64,000 nt of DNA from Casuarius casuarius. Taxonomy: Eukaryota > Chordata > Aves > Casuariiformes > Casuariidae. A program made the position numbers and the translations under genes. The stretch is taken from contig PTFA01000276.1 of assembly GCA_003342895.1 (NCBI GenBank), positions 922,602 to 986,601 of the forward strand, written 5' to 3'. This document shows, one piece after another, positions 26,119-39,020 of this stretch. The notes beneath the pieces were generated by a model, which saw nothing but the letters and a program-made list of their open reading frames with translations, did not search any database and had not been told where the DNA came from. The first letter of the stretch is position 1; each line of letters starts with the position of its first letter.

Positions 26119-28502
26119 AATTTCCAAAGCTGTGGGAACAGCTGCTGATGGTGACCGAGACCAGAGTTCTGGTTTTATACGTGTCGAATTCAAGTAGGCA
26201 ATCCACAGAGGCGCTCATCATCTGGAACTCTCCTGTCAAACGGATGAGCGTCAGGGAAGCCTTAGTATTAGAAAGGCAGGGGAAAGGGGGAAAGCAATTC
26301 TGGGTGGCAAAGAATGTACAGAAAAGGAAGAGAAACAGGCAGAAGAGGGGAGAGGAATGGGTTAACCAACAGGGCAGGAAATACCAATGGAGTGAAGGAG
26401 GAAGCAAAAGAATGGTTCTTCTGGGGCTCTCACCTTGGAGAGAGTCTCACTGAGGACTTTATCATTGGGAGGATCTCCTTTATAGTATACTACATCGCTG
26501 AGAAACTTTGGACTGATAGCTTCTATGTTAGCAAACAAACCAAGTCTTTCTTTTCTCTTTTTATGTTTTCTTTCTTACTTTCTTTTTTATTTCCACATTT
26601 CTCTTAAGAGAGAAAATTTTGACTGAGAGTAAAAGCTTCTCTTTAAATTTCACTACTTTTGAAGCTTACCAGCTGTAGTTTTCTTTAAATATGTATTTAA
26701 AACAAACAAAAAAACATTTCAGTGGAGATAAAGATGTGTTTTATTTGGAGAGTGATTGCCCAGACATTTTTACATCTAGTGAGAAGGCCTACCTCTTAAA
26801 CTAGAGTGTTAAATAAATTGGTCAAGCTCTGTCTTAATGTTTGCTATATTTGGTTTAGATAGTGGCCTGCCAGGTCTAATTAAAGCCATTCAGACTGTTT
26901 CTTTCTTTTTAACTGGTGTAATGATAGCACTAGTGTTATCTAACTGTTAGTGCACGTTCTCGTCTCTCTAAAAGCATAGATCATGCTGTAAGCGTTTATT
27001 CTCAGCCCACCTTCTCACTGGTGTAAAACACCAGACTACTATTAACCTTAAATGCTTTCTTTTCTATATCTGAATAGTTTAATAGGAACACTGGACCATG
27101 TGCGTAGTCGCCAAGTAAATGCATTAAAACTGTGTTGAATTATTTTATCACTGATGCCATCAGTCTGTCTCAGTTCTGATCCCTTAATGGTATTAAAATG
27201 AAAGCTGGTATCTAGAGTGGAATTAGTCCATTAATCTTGCTACTGATCTTTACTGAAATTTTTCCCCACTAGAAATAAATCTAGTGCTTTTTTAGCTAAT
27301 ACACCTGACTGATCTGTTAAAAATTAGCCTGTTGGAAAAAGTAAAGTTTTGTTCCAAAATGTCTTAGTGCTAGACAGAAAATTGCACAGAAGTGCCATCT
27401 AATGCAGTTTAATAGGTGGCTGATTTACCTCTGTAAAAGGCTAGAATTCACTAATTGGCAGAATTTATTGCTAAGAAAGCTTTAAATACAGACTTGAATT
27501 TTAGGCAGACTCACTGTGTCCAGAAAATTGGGAGGAATTGATAGAGATTAGAACACAACAGGTATCAGGTGTTTTTAGAGCTCCCACCCTGCTTCCTCTT
27601 TCACTCAGAAGTGAGAATAGAGCTGTATGTAAATGTTTGGCTATTGGATCTAATATTACATTTCATATATTGCTAGAAGATACTGTGAACTGGAATGGGC
27701 AACTCCAGTAAAAAGGTTTTGGAAAGATGCATTAATACAATCTTCAAAATGCAGTTCAGGGCACGAAGTTTGAGAGTGCTTTGGTTGGTTTGTGAAGGTC
27801 TCGCATTCCTCCAGACAGTAAATTTCTCTGAGAAGACTCTTCAGACAGTGACAGAGATTGGGAATGAGAAACTTAAGGGTGTTTTGCATTCTGTATATAA
27901 CTAGCAGTTTCTGCATGTTATACTATGCTATATTAGTTTAGATCAAGTTCTCTAATTAAACCATTAAGAACTGAGGCAAAAACAACCCTTGCTCTAACCT
28001 TGTTATCAGAGCAAAAACAGCAAACTTATATCCTGTTCTTTTCCAGACACTGTCATCTTCTACCCAGGGTCTAAAAGAACAATCGTATTCTTTCTTTTTT
28101 TTTTTCTTTTCCCAGATTCTAAAAGTATCAGTTTTAAAATCCTTTGGTTGCTTCAAGTTCTATCTGCAGAGGATTTTTTTATCAGACAGAAAAAAAGAAG
28201 GACCCTTTTCCAATCAACTGAATTCAGCATATTAATTTCCTTAAACTTTCTTATAAAGTTGGGGATTATTTACCTTGCAGTTATGCAATTTCAAATGACA
28301 AAAGTCTTTATTACCTTCGTGAACTGTTTGCCTTGTAGTTCAGATGGCTTGTAGTCTTAGATTGCTTTTGCCTGTCAGACGAGGATTGTCATCCTGTTGC
28401 ACAGTAAAAATCCAAGGGGATTGTAAAGCTTTGTTTCATCCATAAAGCAAATCACTTCTGGAATAATCTTTGTGGAAATGTAAATAAGCTTTGCAATAGG
28501 GT

Positions 28503-28881
28503 TTGGTAGCTTTAAATTATATGGTAAAAAGTGACAATCCACACACTTCTTCATTGCTTCTCAGACAGGTAGTGAGGAGATCTGACAACATGCCAAGGCT
28601 TAGTGTTTATAAATTGGTTCAAACAATGAGATTAAGCAGCAGCATTAGTCTTCTCAAGAGTAACGTGATAGTGTCACAGAAAAAAGAAATCATAGGTGGC
28701 ACATGCCTGTATGAAATGCAATAGACTGGAAATACGTTTTGGAATGATGTTGCATATGGTTAGTCATGATCAAGTAGCTGTTGCACTCAATGATGAATGT
28801 AATATGAGTTCCGACAAACAGGAACTTCAGCTTCCAGAAGGACACCTGTTCAATTGTTCACCACTTACTAAAAAGTTTTAA
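28503..28881 (+). pseudogene. Weak coding-like tract in two frames
   Basis: A frame at 28503-28724 reads a basic and Ser-rich peptide including SVYKLVQTMRLSSSISLLK. An overlapping frame at 28696-28881 continues with VSHDQVAVALNDECNMSSD and ends in a TAA after PLTKKF. The two could be one reading with a frameshift near 28700-28720. The second half is more convincing than the first. No family was recognised. It is listed because it shares strand and style with the tracts at 5.6, 25.2, 39.1 and 45.4 kb. Confidence 0.25.
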
Positions 28882-31343
28882 TACTGGACACTTGCCTTGA
28901 GAGCACCTCCCTGCTTCAGATCGGGGCATTCTTAAAATTCTTTGTGTGATTCTGTTTTGTTCCTGTCCTACTATCCAATTCCTGTTTTGAATATAGAAGT
29001 GTATTATTTCTCTTGGGTTCTTCCTTTATTATTGTTTATAGAGAACACTGACATTTAAGAATTGATCTTCATAATGTATGTATGGGATGAGTTAATGATA
29101 TACTGTTATGACAGGGAATTGATACACAGATTAATTGACAGTTGTAAAAAGTATCTGACAGTTCTTTTTTGTTCTTTAAACTCACCCAAGCAAGCAAAAC
29201 CATCCTAATATTTTCGTACCACTTTTTATGTTCAGAGAACAGCTGAGATTGATTGCATTTGTAGACATGAGTATTCAGCAGTTTTGCAAGCAAGTTGAGA
29301 TTGCTAATAATATCTGTAATCAAAACTGGTCAGTGATGTCTCCTAATAGAATTTTATAAAGTGGAGCGGAACAAAATAAATGCAGAAGGAAGTAAAAGGC
29401 TCATAATAGCAATTTCTAATTAGAAAGTTATGCCCATTCACAGGTGTTGAAAAATGACATCTAAATATAGATTTCAGGGTTGCTTAACTAGCACTGCTCA
29501 CCTCTGCCCTGGAAGGAAAGGGAACTCGGGAATTTACGTGTCTTAACAATGACTTGGCTGGTAGTGTGAGATCTATAATTAAGTACACAATTATAGCAAC
29601 TGTTTGCTGTTACTTTCTATTTTTTTTAACAATTTAGATTTGAAAAGTTCTGTCTATTATGCCATAAAATAGTGTTTCTGAAATATGGGAAATACCACAA
29701 ATAAAGTAAAAGATTTATTGTGTTCTTAATATCTTTTTTCTAATCTAATTTCACATAATAACTAGGTGGTTATTGGTTCTGACAACTTATTCCAGTGTAT
29801 TTTATGCATAATTTGATAAACTTAAAATAAAGCCTTTAGATGGTTCGGATAATAGCACTTCAAACTATGTTGCATAATCTCATGGAGCAGCCAGTAGTAA
29901 TACTTCTGTGAAAGGCCACAGATACAAGGTAAACGTATGCATTTAGAGTGCTGCTAGCATTCAACAAAGTATGTAAAAGTTGCTGTCTGAATTCTGTGTG
30001 TGGCTAAGGTTCTGCTGCCAAGTCTATCCATAGCCTTCTGTGTCTTAATAGATTTAAACAGTCTAGGATCCAAAATTGTGCATAAGCTGTTGTAGAAATG
30101 ACAAAGTGTCTACCTGATACAATAGGGGGATTCAGAGTACCTCTGCCTGAGCAGGTTTTAAATGGAGGGAAATATACTACCTTTATAGTTCTCATTAATG
30201 GTATATAAGCAATAGATTATTCATCTGGGGTGCTGGAGACCAGAACATTCTAGATCCTTTGTCTTTTGGGACAGGAGTGCACACTGTGACAATCTTTTGG
30301 TCATTCAGATGAATGACTTGCCCTGGGATTTGTTTGATCAAATCTCACAAGTTGATATTGGAAAGTTCAATATGCAATTAAATATTGTGCCCAAAACCTT
30401 TGCCAAATGTGCAAATTCACTGTGCTTTCTTTTCATCTTATGCTTAGTAGTCGTATTTACTTTATTACCTAGATTGCTTCTATCTCCCTCTTAGCAAGTA
30501 GTTAACGAATTACTTGTGTTAGTGAGTCAGCATCCATTTAATGCAATGTTTAGCCAATTGTTCCTTGCTCACAGAGGTGTGGGTGTTGGGTGCCACCAGC
30601 ATTTTATAGCTGCCCATGGTCCCTATAAGACATGGTGCCATATTTCTTCAGTACTGAGCAGATAAAATAAGAAGTGTCCCTCCCTGAAGTACTTCAGTGT
30701 TTAATAAAAGATAAGAAACAACATGTAGGTGTAATGAAGTAGAGGAAGGAAAAAAGGGTATGTGTGATGAGGGGTAGTGGGGAAGAAGGGGTGTGAGGGT
30801 CATGATAATAGCATCATACAGGTTAACCACTTATTTTGCTTAGATTAAGTATATCCTTTTTAGTTACAGTGATATGAATTCTGGTGTAGTTTAGTGTCTG
30901 TGTAATAACTCTATTTAATGTTTATAATTATAAATCTTACTACTGAAGTTCATTAAATGGATATATTCAGTCTCCTGTATTATCCTATATAAGTATTCCT
31001 ATTCTTAGTCATTCGTTCTGAAACTGTCCGCTTTCCTCCTTTTCCTTAGCCCAAGAGAGACTGATGACGTGAAGGAAGGCTGAGGTCTGAGCACGTTTCC
31101 TGTGGCTAACAGTAATAGGCATGGAGAAGCTCTGGTTCTTTGGAACTGTCACTGTCTGCCTAAGGTTCTCGTGATGGCAAGAAACTTTTACAAATGGAGG
31201 AAAGAAAAGGTGAAAAGGAGGGGTAGTGGCATAGGAGCAAAGAGCAAGGGCACCAGATGTAAATAGTTTTCTCATGGATTTGCAACCCCCCCCACCCCCT
31301 TGTTATCCTGAGCTCTCTTGCTGCATTCTGTTTGTGGCATTAG

Positions 31344-31440
31344 TCAGCCTCCTGATGTGAAGCAGGTATGTCCGGTCCTTTCTAGAGTTGTTGCCAGTTC
31401 TGCAGGTCCTGGGGAGAACTTTGAAATTGCTGAAACTTGG
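31344..31440 (+). pseudogene. Exon-like segment with splice-like borders
   Basis: A 97-bp segment is preceded by TTTGTGGCATTAG and followed by GTAAGA, a good donor match. One frame is open through it, reading QPPDVKQVCPVLSRVVASS and then AGPGENFEIAETW up to the donor. The length and borders are typical of an internal coding exon and the peptide is not low complexity. The acceptor's pyrimidine tract is modest. It may be an exon of a nested gene or of a decayed relative, or a cryptic exon of ERBIN. The family is unknown. Confidence 0.3.
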
Positions 31441-33220
31441 GTAAGAGTTGTCATAACTTACAAAGAATGTCAATGTTTTGCTTTATATTTTAATCCCTAG
31501 ACTGAGTCAAGTTGGGTTCTGTGTGTTACCACTAGCAATAAAGCTTCCTTAGGCTGAACTGAGGCCTTGTTGTAGCTTGCAAAGCTACTCATTTCCAGTC
31601 AATGAGTTAGTACAAATCTCACTTAGAAAAGTAAATAATTCTGATGATGCATGAGATGTAGACTGTAGCTGTTCTGAGTTCTGCTGGTTCAGCGGTCCCT
31701 AAGCATGGTTTGTGAGGTCGAGGTAAGTGACTCATGAAGCTTTGTCTCCTTGACTGAAGACCTCAGGTGGTTTTCTGTTGTGTATGGTTTCTTGTTTTTC
31801 AAGGTTTGAGTACTACTGTTTTGTGTACTTCAGAGACAAGAAACAAATAGATCCAGTAGCCCTGTTTTTTCTTTTTTTGTCCCCCACCCCTGCCCCTTAA
31901 AAAGCCTACATTAAATGAATGCAGTGTTTAAAGATGTTTGGCATATTAATATTTCAAATGCTTGGTTTTAAAACCTTGCCAAAATATTTTTAACAGTAAG
32001 TTTGGAAGAGAAAATCAAAGGATCATGTCTCTGTGTTTTCTACATTTTCATTCTCAGCTTGGTCTCTGGTTGTTTGAGTTGATGCAGTGGCATCACAGTG
32101 ACAACTCCAGCTGATATCAGTAAAGCCTAAGCAGGATTGTTATATCTGAGGAGGATTAAATTGGTACTATATACTGTGCTGTTACTGTTTCGCAAAGCAA
32201 CCCTGGTTTGCAGAAATTAATAGTTCACAAGTCTGAACACTTGCTGTGCTTTGGTGAATATATTTGTTACCTCCTGTAAATTAGTAATAACTTTCAATTA
32301 AATAGTGATTAGTCTGATTTCTGTCCACTGATATGAAATGTCTTGGTTCTGTAAAAAGATTCTCCTGATACTCCCCCCACACACTTTTTTTTTTTTAAGT
32401 ATAGGAAATGATACCAGAATTAATGTGGGATGGAGCATTGTGTATCATTAATTCATGAATGATTGAATCAATGTATGATTATTCATCTGCTTTAGTAAGA
32501 CTTGAACAGAGTATCTTGGATACTAGTTATGTGAACTTAGTAATTTTGCTAGAATGGAGGCAAGGAAGCATATCTCTTCATGGTTTATGAAAAACACTAA
32601 ATTTCAGCTTTCTCTACTCAAAATTTTTCCAAATAGCAAACAGACCTCCTTCCTATCATAAATACCATCATTGAACCAACATGGATTACACTCAGCTGTA
32701 CTGGTCAATTCTGAGCTAACTGCACTATTATAAAGGAGGTTTTTTGCACCCCTGGTACTTTTTCTAAACCTAAGTATGTTTATTTTGTTGCAAAACCACA
32801 CTTTGCTCTCATAGCATTTACACAGTGTGAGTTTTTGCTGCTATATATCCACAGAGGTGAGAAAAATAATTTGAAAACAATTTGTTAAGAAAATTGAGTT
32901 CAAATTTGCTATCTTTGTTTATGCCTCGGAAATCAGTTTGGAGACCTTTCTTTGTTTACCGGCTTCTCTAAGAAAAAGCAATTGAAGACAAAATTCAATA
33001 GACCTGTTTTTCTTGCATACATGAAGGTATGAATGTGTGTTATTTTCTTAACCATCTTGTCCAAAAGTGCTGTTACAGTATTGTAAGTATTGAATAAAAT
33101 TTCATTATGCTGGGCACTATGCATTTCATTCAGTTTTAAGATAATTAATAATGCCTCTCACAGAATTCTAGATGCCCTGGCAAAATAGTAAAGCTCTAAA
33201 ATAATAATTCATATAGCAGT

Positions 33221-33823
33221 TCAGCCAGGCAGCATCCTACAGAAGTTTCTTTCCATTCCACTATTGTTGAGAAGCATACCACATCCCTTGGCAGAACACT
33301 TCTCAGATGGATGTCCCCTGTAGCATACCAACAGTGTTGCTAAATACAGGTTATTTTGGGCCATGCTGGAAGCAAATGTGAATCTTGGTGTACTCATGGA
33401 GAATGCTCCATTAGCTGTCCGCTTCATGCAGTGAAGGATCCTGTCTGTCAACAGCTGTGACAGCATAGTACAAGGAAGGACCAAATCTTCAAGTAGGTCA
33501 GTCTCATGCTGCTTAAGGCAACATATCACAATAGACTCCAACCAAGACCAGGAGAAGGACCGTGCAGCTCCTGGAGCTTGTGTCAGATGTTCTCAATCAG
33601 ACAATCTGCTCAGCAGAGATTGTTTCCCTGCTCTACAGGCTCTAAATGTCTGGCCTTGATTCAAACACCAAAGTAACAAGAAACAGTAAGGGACAGTGAC
33701 ATCTGCCTCCAGAAAGAACATGATGTACTCTTTCTTGATAATGGTCTCTGAAACCTCCCTATATCCCTGCTCCTCCTTCCTTCTTCTCCCTCTTCCCTCC
33801 ACCCAGATGTAGGAATCTGACAT
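33221..33823 (-). pseudogene. Minus-strand protein-like frames, unidentified
   Basis: Two minus-strand frames follow one another with a gap of about 50 bases: 33823-33593 (76 codons) and then 33541-33221 (106 codons). The second has balanced composition with several Cys residues and includes LEDLVLPCTMLSQLLTDR. It is weakly suggestive of an old transposase or gene fragment, but no catalytic motif or terminal repeat is visible. The nature is unknown and a chance frame is possible. Confidence 0.22.
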
Positions 33824-34777
33824 TAACTAAGCTGACTTTGGTCTACAGACCCTTCTATCTTAAGTGTGATAAGTCTGTTCGATTTCAAAAAGCATACTAT
33901 GTAGAGATAAATATTTTTGCCAGCTATATTTATCTTGTATTTCCTCACTAAAGATCATGTTTTGTTTTGTTTTCTCCAACACTACCTCACTGTACGGTAA
34001 AAATTTCTTGCCTATGTAGCACATCATGTGATTGAACAAAAATCTTGCCAGTAACCGTTAACAACAACTTTATGATTGTAGTACATGAAATGATTATGTG
34101 CATCTCTATATATACTCTCCTGACATTTACTGGAAGTATTCTGCCAGTTTTAATCTAACCTGANGTAGTGCATAAATCACCCAAGTTTATAAATTTATCC
34201 CTCTGTAGTACTTCAGATGATAATTCACTCAAGTCCTAGAAATAGGTTTTTAGGTAGAGATTATCATGATTAGTATATGGAAATTTACTGTAGTGTAGCA
34301 AGGAATTTTCCAGCAATTTTTTTTAACTATTACTTGGTTATAGGTATTCTTGTACAGTGAATCAAGTTTCATTGAGGACAGTGATACCAGTAGAGCATTC
34401 AGTTGCACTTTCTTGGTCGTCTTTGGAACCTCTCATCTTCCTGGTCTCTACTCCAAAAGTTCGTGTGTGTTCCTCTGTAGTGATTTGCAGTATTAGCAAG
34501 AACTGCTGCACTTGGTCAGATCTCTGAAGTCTTGTTAGGTAGACATACTGTCTTTGTCATTGAATATGAGTGGATATATAAGGCCAAGCATAGATGATCC
34601 TGGTCCTGGAATATTCACCTGGAATTATTTAATGAAACAACAGATTGTTTTGACCACTTAAAATGTGGAGTGATTGTCAGGGGCTGCAGGGTCACTGAAA
34701 TGACTCCCAAACTAGCAATTTTGAGGTATTTCTTTCCAGCTCTTCCTTATATGGACAACATAAATGAGGTGGTGTGT

Positions 34778-34806
34778 CCCCCCCCCCCCCCCCCCCCCNC
34801 CCCCCC
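34778..34806. repeat. Poly-C run of about 29 with an N
   Basis: C residues run from 34778 to 34806 with one N at 34799. The N marks a low-confidence base call, so the true length is uncertain. Confidence 0.9.
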
Positions 34807-35120
34807 ATTTTTTAATTAGAAACAGAGAAAGGAAAAGTGCCTGGTCATTATTCATTGCCATTTAGCTTACTGAAATATTATCCTATTTCCTGATCTGTTG
34901 TGTGCAAGTTTGCCACTAGTGTTCTGAGTGCATCAATATCCCTTCAAAGTGCTCCAGTGAGCAGTTCAAGGAATGACAAAGATTTGAGGTGAAATACATC
35001 TATGTGAAAATTGTAGTAAGAAAGATGTAGAGTGAACTGCAGGCCTCACTAGTCTAAAAACCAGTGGCAAGTTGGAAATGAGATACTTAAAGATGTGAAC
35101 AGCTTACAGGATACAGTGAA

Positions 35121-35310
35121 ATGGTAAGAACAGCTGCACTGGTGCAGACCAGCAGTCCATCTGGCAGGTATCTTGCTTCTAACAGCATTTGGGTTGTACC
35201 CAAAGAAGAGTAAGAACAGGGTGAGGACACATGATAATTCCCCCATGTGCTCTCCCAGTACTTTAACCTGATTGCTAACGTTCTTATGCCGTGCCTTTTT
35301 ACTTGGAGGA
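35121..35310 (+). repeat. Probable ancient amniote interspersed repeat
   Basis: The segment contains GGTGCAGACCAGCAGTCCAT followed by TCTGGCAGGTATCTTGCTTC and, further on, a CCCCCATG block. This order resembles a dispersed element common in turtle, crocodile and bird DNA, whose core reads like GGGTCAGACCA followed by GTCCATCTAGCCCAGTATC. The match is from memory and heavily diverged, and I do not commit to a family name. Minus-strand frames at 35049-35338 fall within it and are not genes. Confidence 0.4.
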
Positions 35311-38219
35311 AGCTAACAGATTTTGAGATTCCACCCAATCAGATGTAGTTCATGTCATGTACTAGAGTAGAGTTAAATAAGATTTAATTAGTGTTTTTTT
35401 TTCTTGAAGGTACTTTATCTCTAATCATCTAAAGTATCTGTTACCATATCTGCAAAATAAATTGGAAAGTGACCTTTCTTCTGAGCTAGTTGAGATCCTG
35501 TTGCAGGATACAAAAAAGATCATTTGTTGGGGAAACTAGCACTTAATGTATTTTACTTGCAGTGCATTTATTTGACATTGTCCTGTACAGATATATGCAC
35601 TGACATGTAGGTGCCTCATCTAGTAATTTTTCCTATATTTTCCAGATTAAACCTCACACTTAAATGCAAATAAAAGTACCCTACTCCTTAGTTGTGAACT
35701 AGCTTCCTTCATTTGGAAACTTAAATTTAAGCAATGGCAGATTCCTTATGTATACAGTCATAGGGTGTATGTGTATCTAAGGTAATTGCTTAAGAACCAG
35801 CTGGTGACCTGAGTGCCATAAAAAAATGTTCATACAGAGCCACTACTTCTAGTTGCATGACACAAGAAAACTGATTGCATTTGCTGTAGATGCTAAGAAT
35901 TGACTGATCCTAGAAATACTAGTAGCCTTTTATTGCTAAAACTTAGGTTAGTGCTAAATTATCCTCATTACACAAACTTGATAAGATGCAGTTCCTTGTA
36001 CTCCATTGTAGCTTTACTTGAACATTTTTATGCAGAAGCTGTCCATTGTGCAAGATTATGTATTCCAGTTTTCAGTTACAGTAGCTTAGAAATTCATCCA
36101 AGACTGAGGTTGTGACCTCCCACCCCAGGCTAAAGCTGAAGCAAAATCCTGGGGAAGCCAGTGTTCCAGTTGTCCCAGATGTGTTCTGTTTTGTCCTTGA
36201 CTGCTGTTTTTGATGCATCTTTTAATTACTCAGTTTTAAAACATGAGCTTCTATGATGTAAAAACTCTTCTTATAAAACAAAATTCTCGGGGTTATTTTT
36301 GATGAAATTTGAAGGATAGAGGGTAATAGATCTCTGTAGATACCAAGTTGATTGAAATTCTACTCTTGACCTGCACATCACTAGTTCTAGGCAAGCTGGA
36401 ACTCCTCTGTGTTGTCATTTTGTGCTCTGTGAAATACAGACTTGACTTGAAGATAGCGTCCCAATTGCTGTATTATCTTCTCTGGACAGTTGGAGCCAAA
36501 TGAGTTTCTTCTGCTTGTTTTTGAAGTCTGTGAACACTTCATAATTTGGTAATGGCTCCTACCACTGAAACTTATTCTCCTGGGCATTTCAACAGAGCAG
36601 GCTTAATAGGTGTCAGGAAATGATGCAAAAATAATCTCTTTTGTTTATTGCTTTTGTAATTATTACAGGGCTACCTATTTCTTTGATCCTTTTTCTAGTG
36701 TGAAAGCTCTGCCTGCAAAGTCTTGACTGTACGCCTTTCTCTTTCCGGAGGCAGAATCCTCTGACTGTCCCCCTGCTACATCAGGCCCAGCGCTATGGCA
36801 CTCTCTGGATTAATTCTGTTTATCCTAGCAGAGCTATTGCAAACTTGCAGTTCTTCCATTTGTGATCTTATGTACAAAGCCTCTAAATAGCTTTTGTAAG
36901 GATTAGATAGTATTTCAGTAGTAGCAAAGCATAATGTGAAAGTAAAGAAGCATGCAGCCATGGCAATTTGACATAGACTCTTCCTAAGATCCCAGGTTTC
37001 AGATTCAGATTTGATCCTTGCTATTTATATATTTATATATTTATTTTCTAATTGTCTTGACTGTTCCTGTTCTGTATTTCTGGACTGGCTAAACTGATTG
37101 GGGTTTCCTGCTGAAAAGCTTCTAAGGCTTGAGGCTTTACCTTTATTACTTTTTTTCCCTTGCTGCTTGCATATTCTGGTTGTCCTTCTATCAAAAATAA
37201 CTGAATATGTTTATCCAGTAGAGTGCATTGGAATCTATTTGGTATGAACGTATAAATTGGCACCGCTAACTGCTGAAATGAAGAATAAACATGCAACATG
37301 TGAAAGTCAGTTCCAGTGCAATCCTGATGTGTTAATTTTGCCTTCCGAAGGAGTTTATCCTTCTGTGATGGTATGGTCCATTGCTCCTTTCCCCAAACCA
37401 AGTAACTTTCACTGCTTCTGGAACAATTTTGAATCCTGTCTCAGAATTACTTTTATTCTTATTTTAAGGACACATTTATGATTCTTTTTATGATAGGCTG
37501 ATTCTACTTTTGAAGTCTCTTTATTGGAAGTGAATATTATTCTATTCGTGGGTAAATCTTTTCTTTGAATGAAGTTACTACCTGCACTCCCACCAACTGT
37601 ATTTTTGTCTAGGTACTACAAATTTGATAAATTATACCCCATCTGACTTGACTCCTTAACTGTTGTACGTGACTTCCTGCTCAGTTAGATGATCTATCTG
37701 ACCATAAGATATGTGCTACTTTTTTGTTGTAGATTGAATTTATCCTTTCTTACATGCCCAGCCAATAATTCTGAATGTGTCCAGTTGAGATCTGTTGAAT
37801 GTGTTTTGTTTGTTTAATTGTTTTAATTTAGTAAAGATAGCATTATTTGATGTGCCTTGTTAAACGTGTTGTGACTTTCTAAATAATTAAGTTAATGATA
37901 AGTTCATGGGTGAAGTGTGCTCTTGTAATGTTTTGTTAATTTCTGATGTATTTTTTCCTTAAATGTCTTAAGAATTATATGCAGAATTGTTTGATATAAA
38001 TGAGATTTAATAAATACAGCAGTTAAATGTGGAGTAGAAATGAAATAACTGGGTTGACAGAATGCTATGAAATCAAAACTGAAGTAGGGTAAAAAGTGAT
38101 GTTGCTCTGTACTATATATTACACACACAGTAGTTTCCCCCCAGATATATTTTTTATGGTTTTGAAAGTCTTTTGAGTTCTCTGAAATGTTCATACTACT
38201 ATTCATAAATGTGCATCTT

Positions 38220-38242
38220 AAAAAAAAAAAAAAAAAAAAAAA
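38220..38242. repeat. Poly-A run (23 A)
   Basis: A homopolymer on the + strand with no retrotransposed body recognised upstream. It is only about 100 bp before a candidate exon at 38340. Confidence 0.85.
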
Positions 38243-38339
38243 CTCTGCAAAACAAATATATCTAATACAACAAAATGAGTTTATTCTTATCCAATAGGAA
38301 TAGGACTGACTAAAATTTTTGTACCATTTTCTTAAACAG

Positions 38340-38396
38340 AATGTTGGGTTTGAAAGCTCAGGGAAGAAGCAGCAGGGAGAAAAAAGTAACACAGTG
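38340..38396 (+). other. Candidate small exon, 57 bp
   Basis: The segment lies between TTTTCTTAAACAG and GTAAGTACC, which match the acceptor and donor consensus well. It is 57 bp, a multiple of three, and is open in the frame reading NVGFESSGKKQQGEKSNTV. It could be an alternative 5' UTR exon of ERBIN, an exon of a nested gene, or a cryptic exon. The paired consensus sites are stronger than elsewhere in this intron, but no homology is known to me. Confidence 0.33.
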
Positions 38397-39020
38397 GTAA
38401 GTACCATATTTTATTCCTTTTGGACCAGCTGAACAATATATTAAAATATAAATCCTCTTTTGATTCATATGTTGCAATAATCAACTCAAATACTTGGATT
38501 TTATTCTACATAAGCTTTCATGTTGTTCTGAAGCCAGCTTTTATGGTTGCAAATATCTGTTGATATAAGTCAAGTGAATGATGCATATTTATATGTAATT
38601 GTATATGTATAGAAAGGGGAACATGTAGGAAATGAGTTGCAGGATAACTGGAAAATAACTGTTTTAAGGCTTAATGTCCATTATTAAATATTTTGACTTG
38701 TGAAGCATTAACATTTTGTACTGCTTTTTAAAATAAACATGTTTCCTTAGTTCCTAGGGAATATAAGCACACTTTCAAAAAACATGGATAAAAGATGTTT
38801 GAAAGAATGCTTTGAATACTTGTTGGGCCTCTTACTGTCCTTCTTTGTTTTTTGTAGATCTAAAGCCCAGGGGGACATGATACCATGTCATTTCTCTCTT
38901 CTTTTTGGTTTATTAATGTTCTTTAGTTTAAGATCATACTTAAGAGCCTCAAAAGTATTAAGAAGCCAAATAAATTTCAATTTTCTTTTCAAAGCTTTAT
39001 GGAAAAGCAATACATTTTGA

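Larger units (their letters stand above)
25426..31343 (+). other. ERBIN: ERBIN intron 1, no clear gene
   Basis: Mostly featureless AT-rich intron. It contains a G9 run at 25611-25619, a 16-bp perfect palindrome at 26103-26118, several short open frames on both strands, and the weak plus-strand coding-like tract at 28503-28881. Nothing identifiable as a transposon or RNA gene was seen. Confidence 0.5.
31441..38339 (+). other. ERBIN: ERBIN intron 1, one probable old repeat
   Basis: AT-rich intron sequence. It contains unidentified minus-strand frames at 33221-33541 and 33593-33823, a long poly-C run at 34778-34806 with an N inside it, a probable ancient interspersed repeat at about 35121-35310, and an A23 run at 38220-38242. 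A further N lies at 34164. Confidence 0.5.

Noticed and set aside
37904..38407. 167-codon minus-strand open frame, the longest in the window
   Set aside because: It reads through the A23 run as a Phe tract, is rich in Phe/Tyr/Cys/Ile from AT-rich codons, and has no domain. It also overlaps a plus-strand splice-bounded segment.
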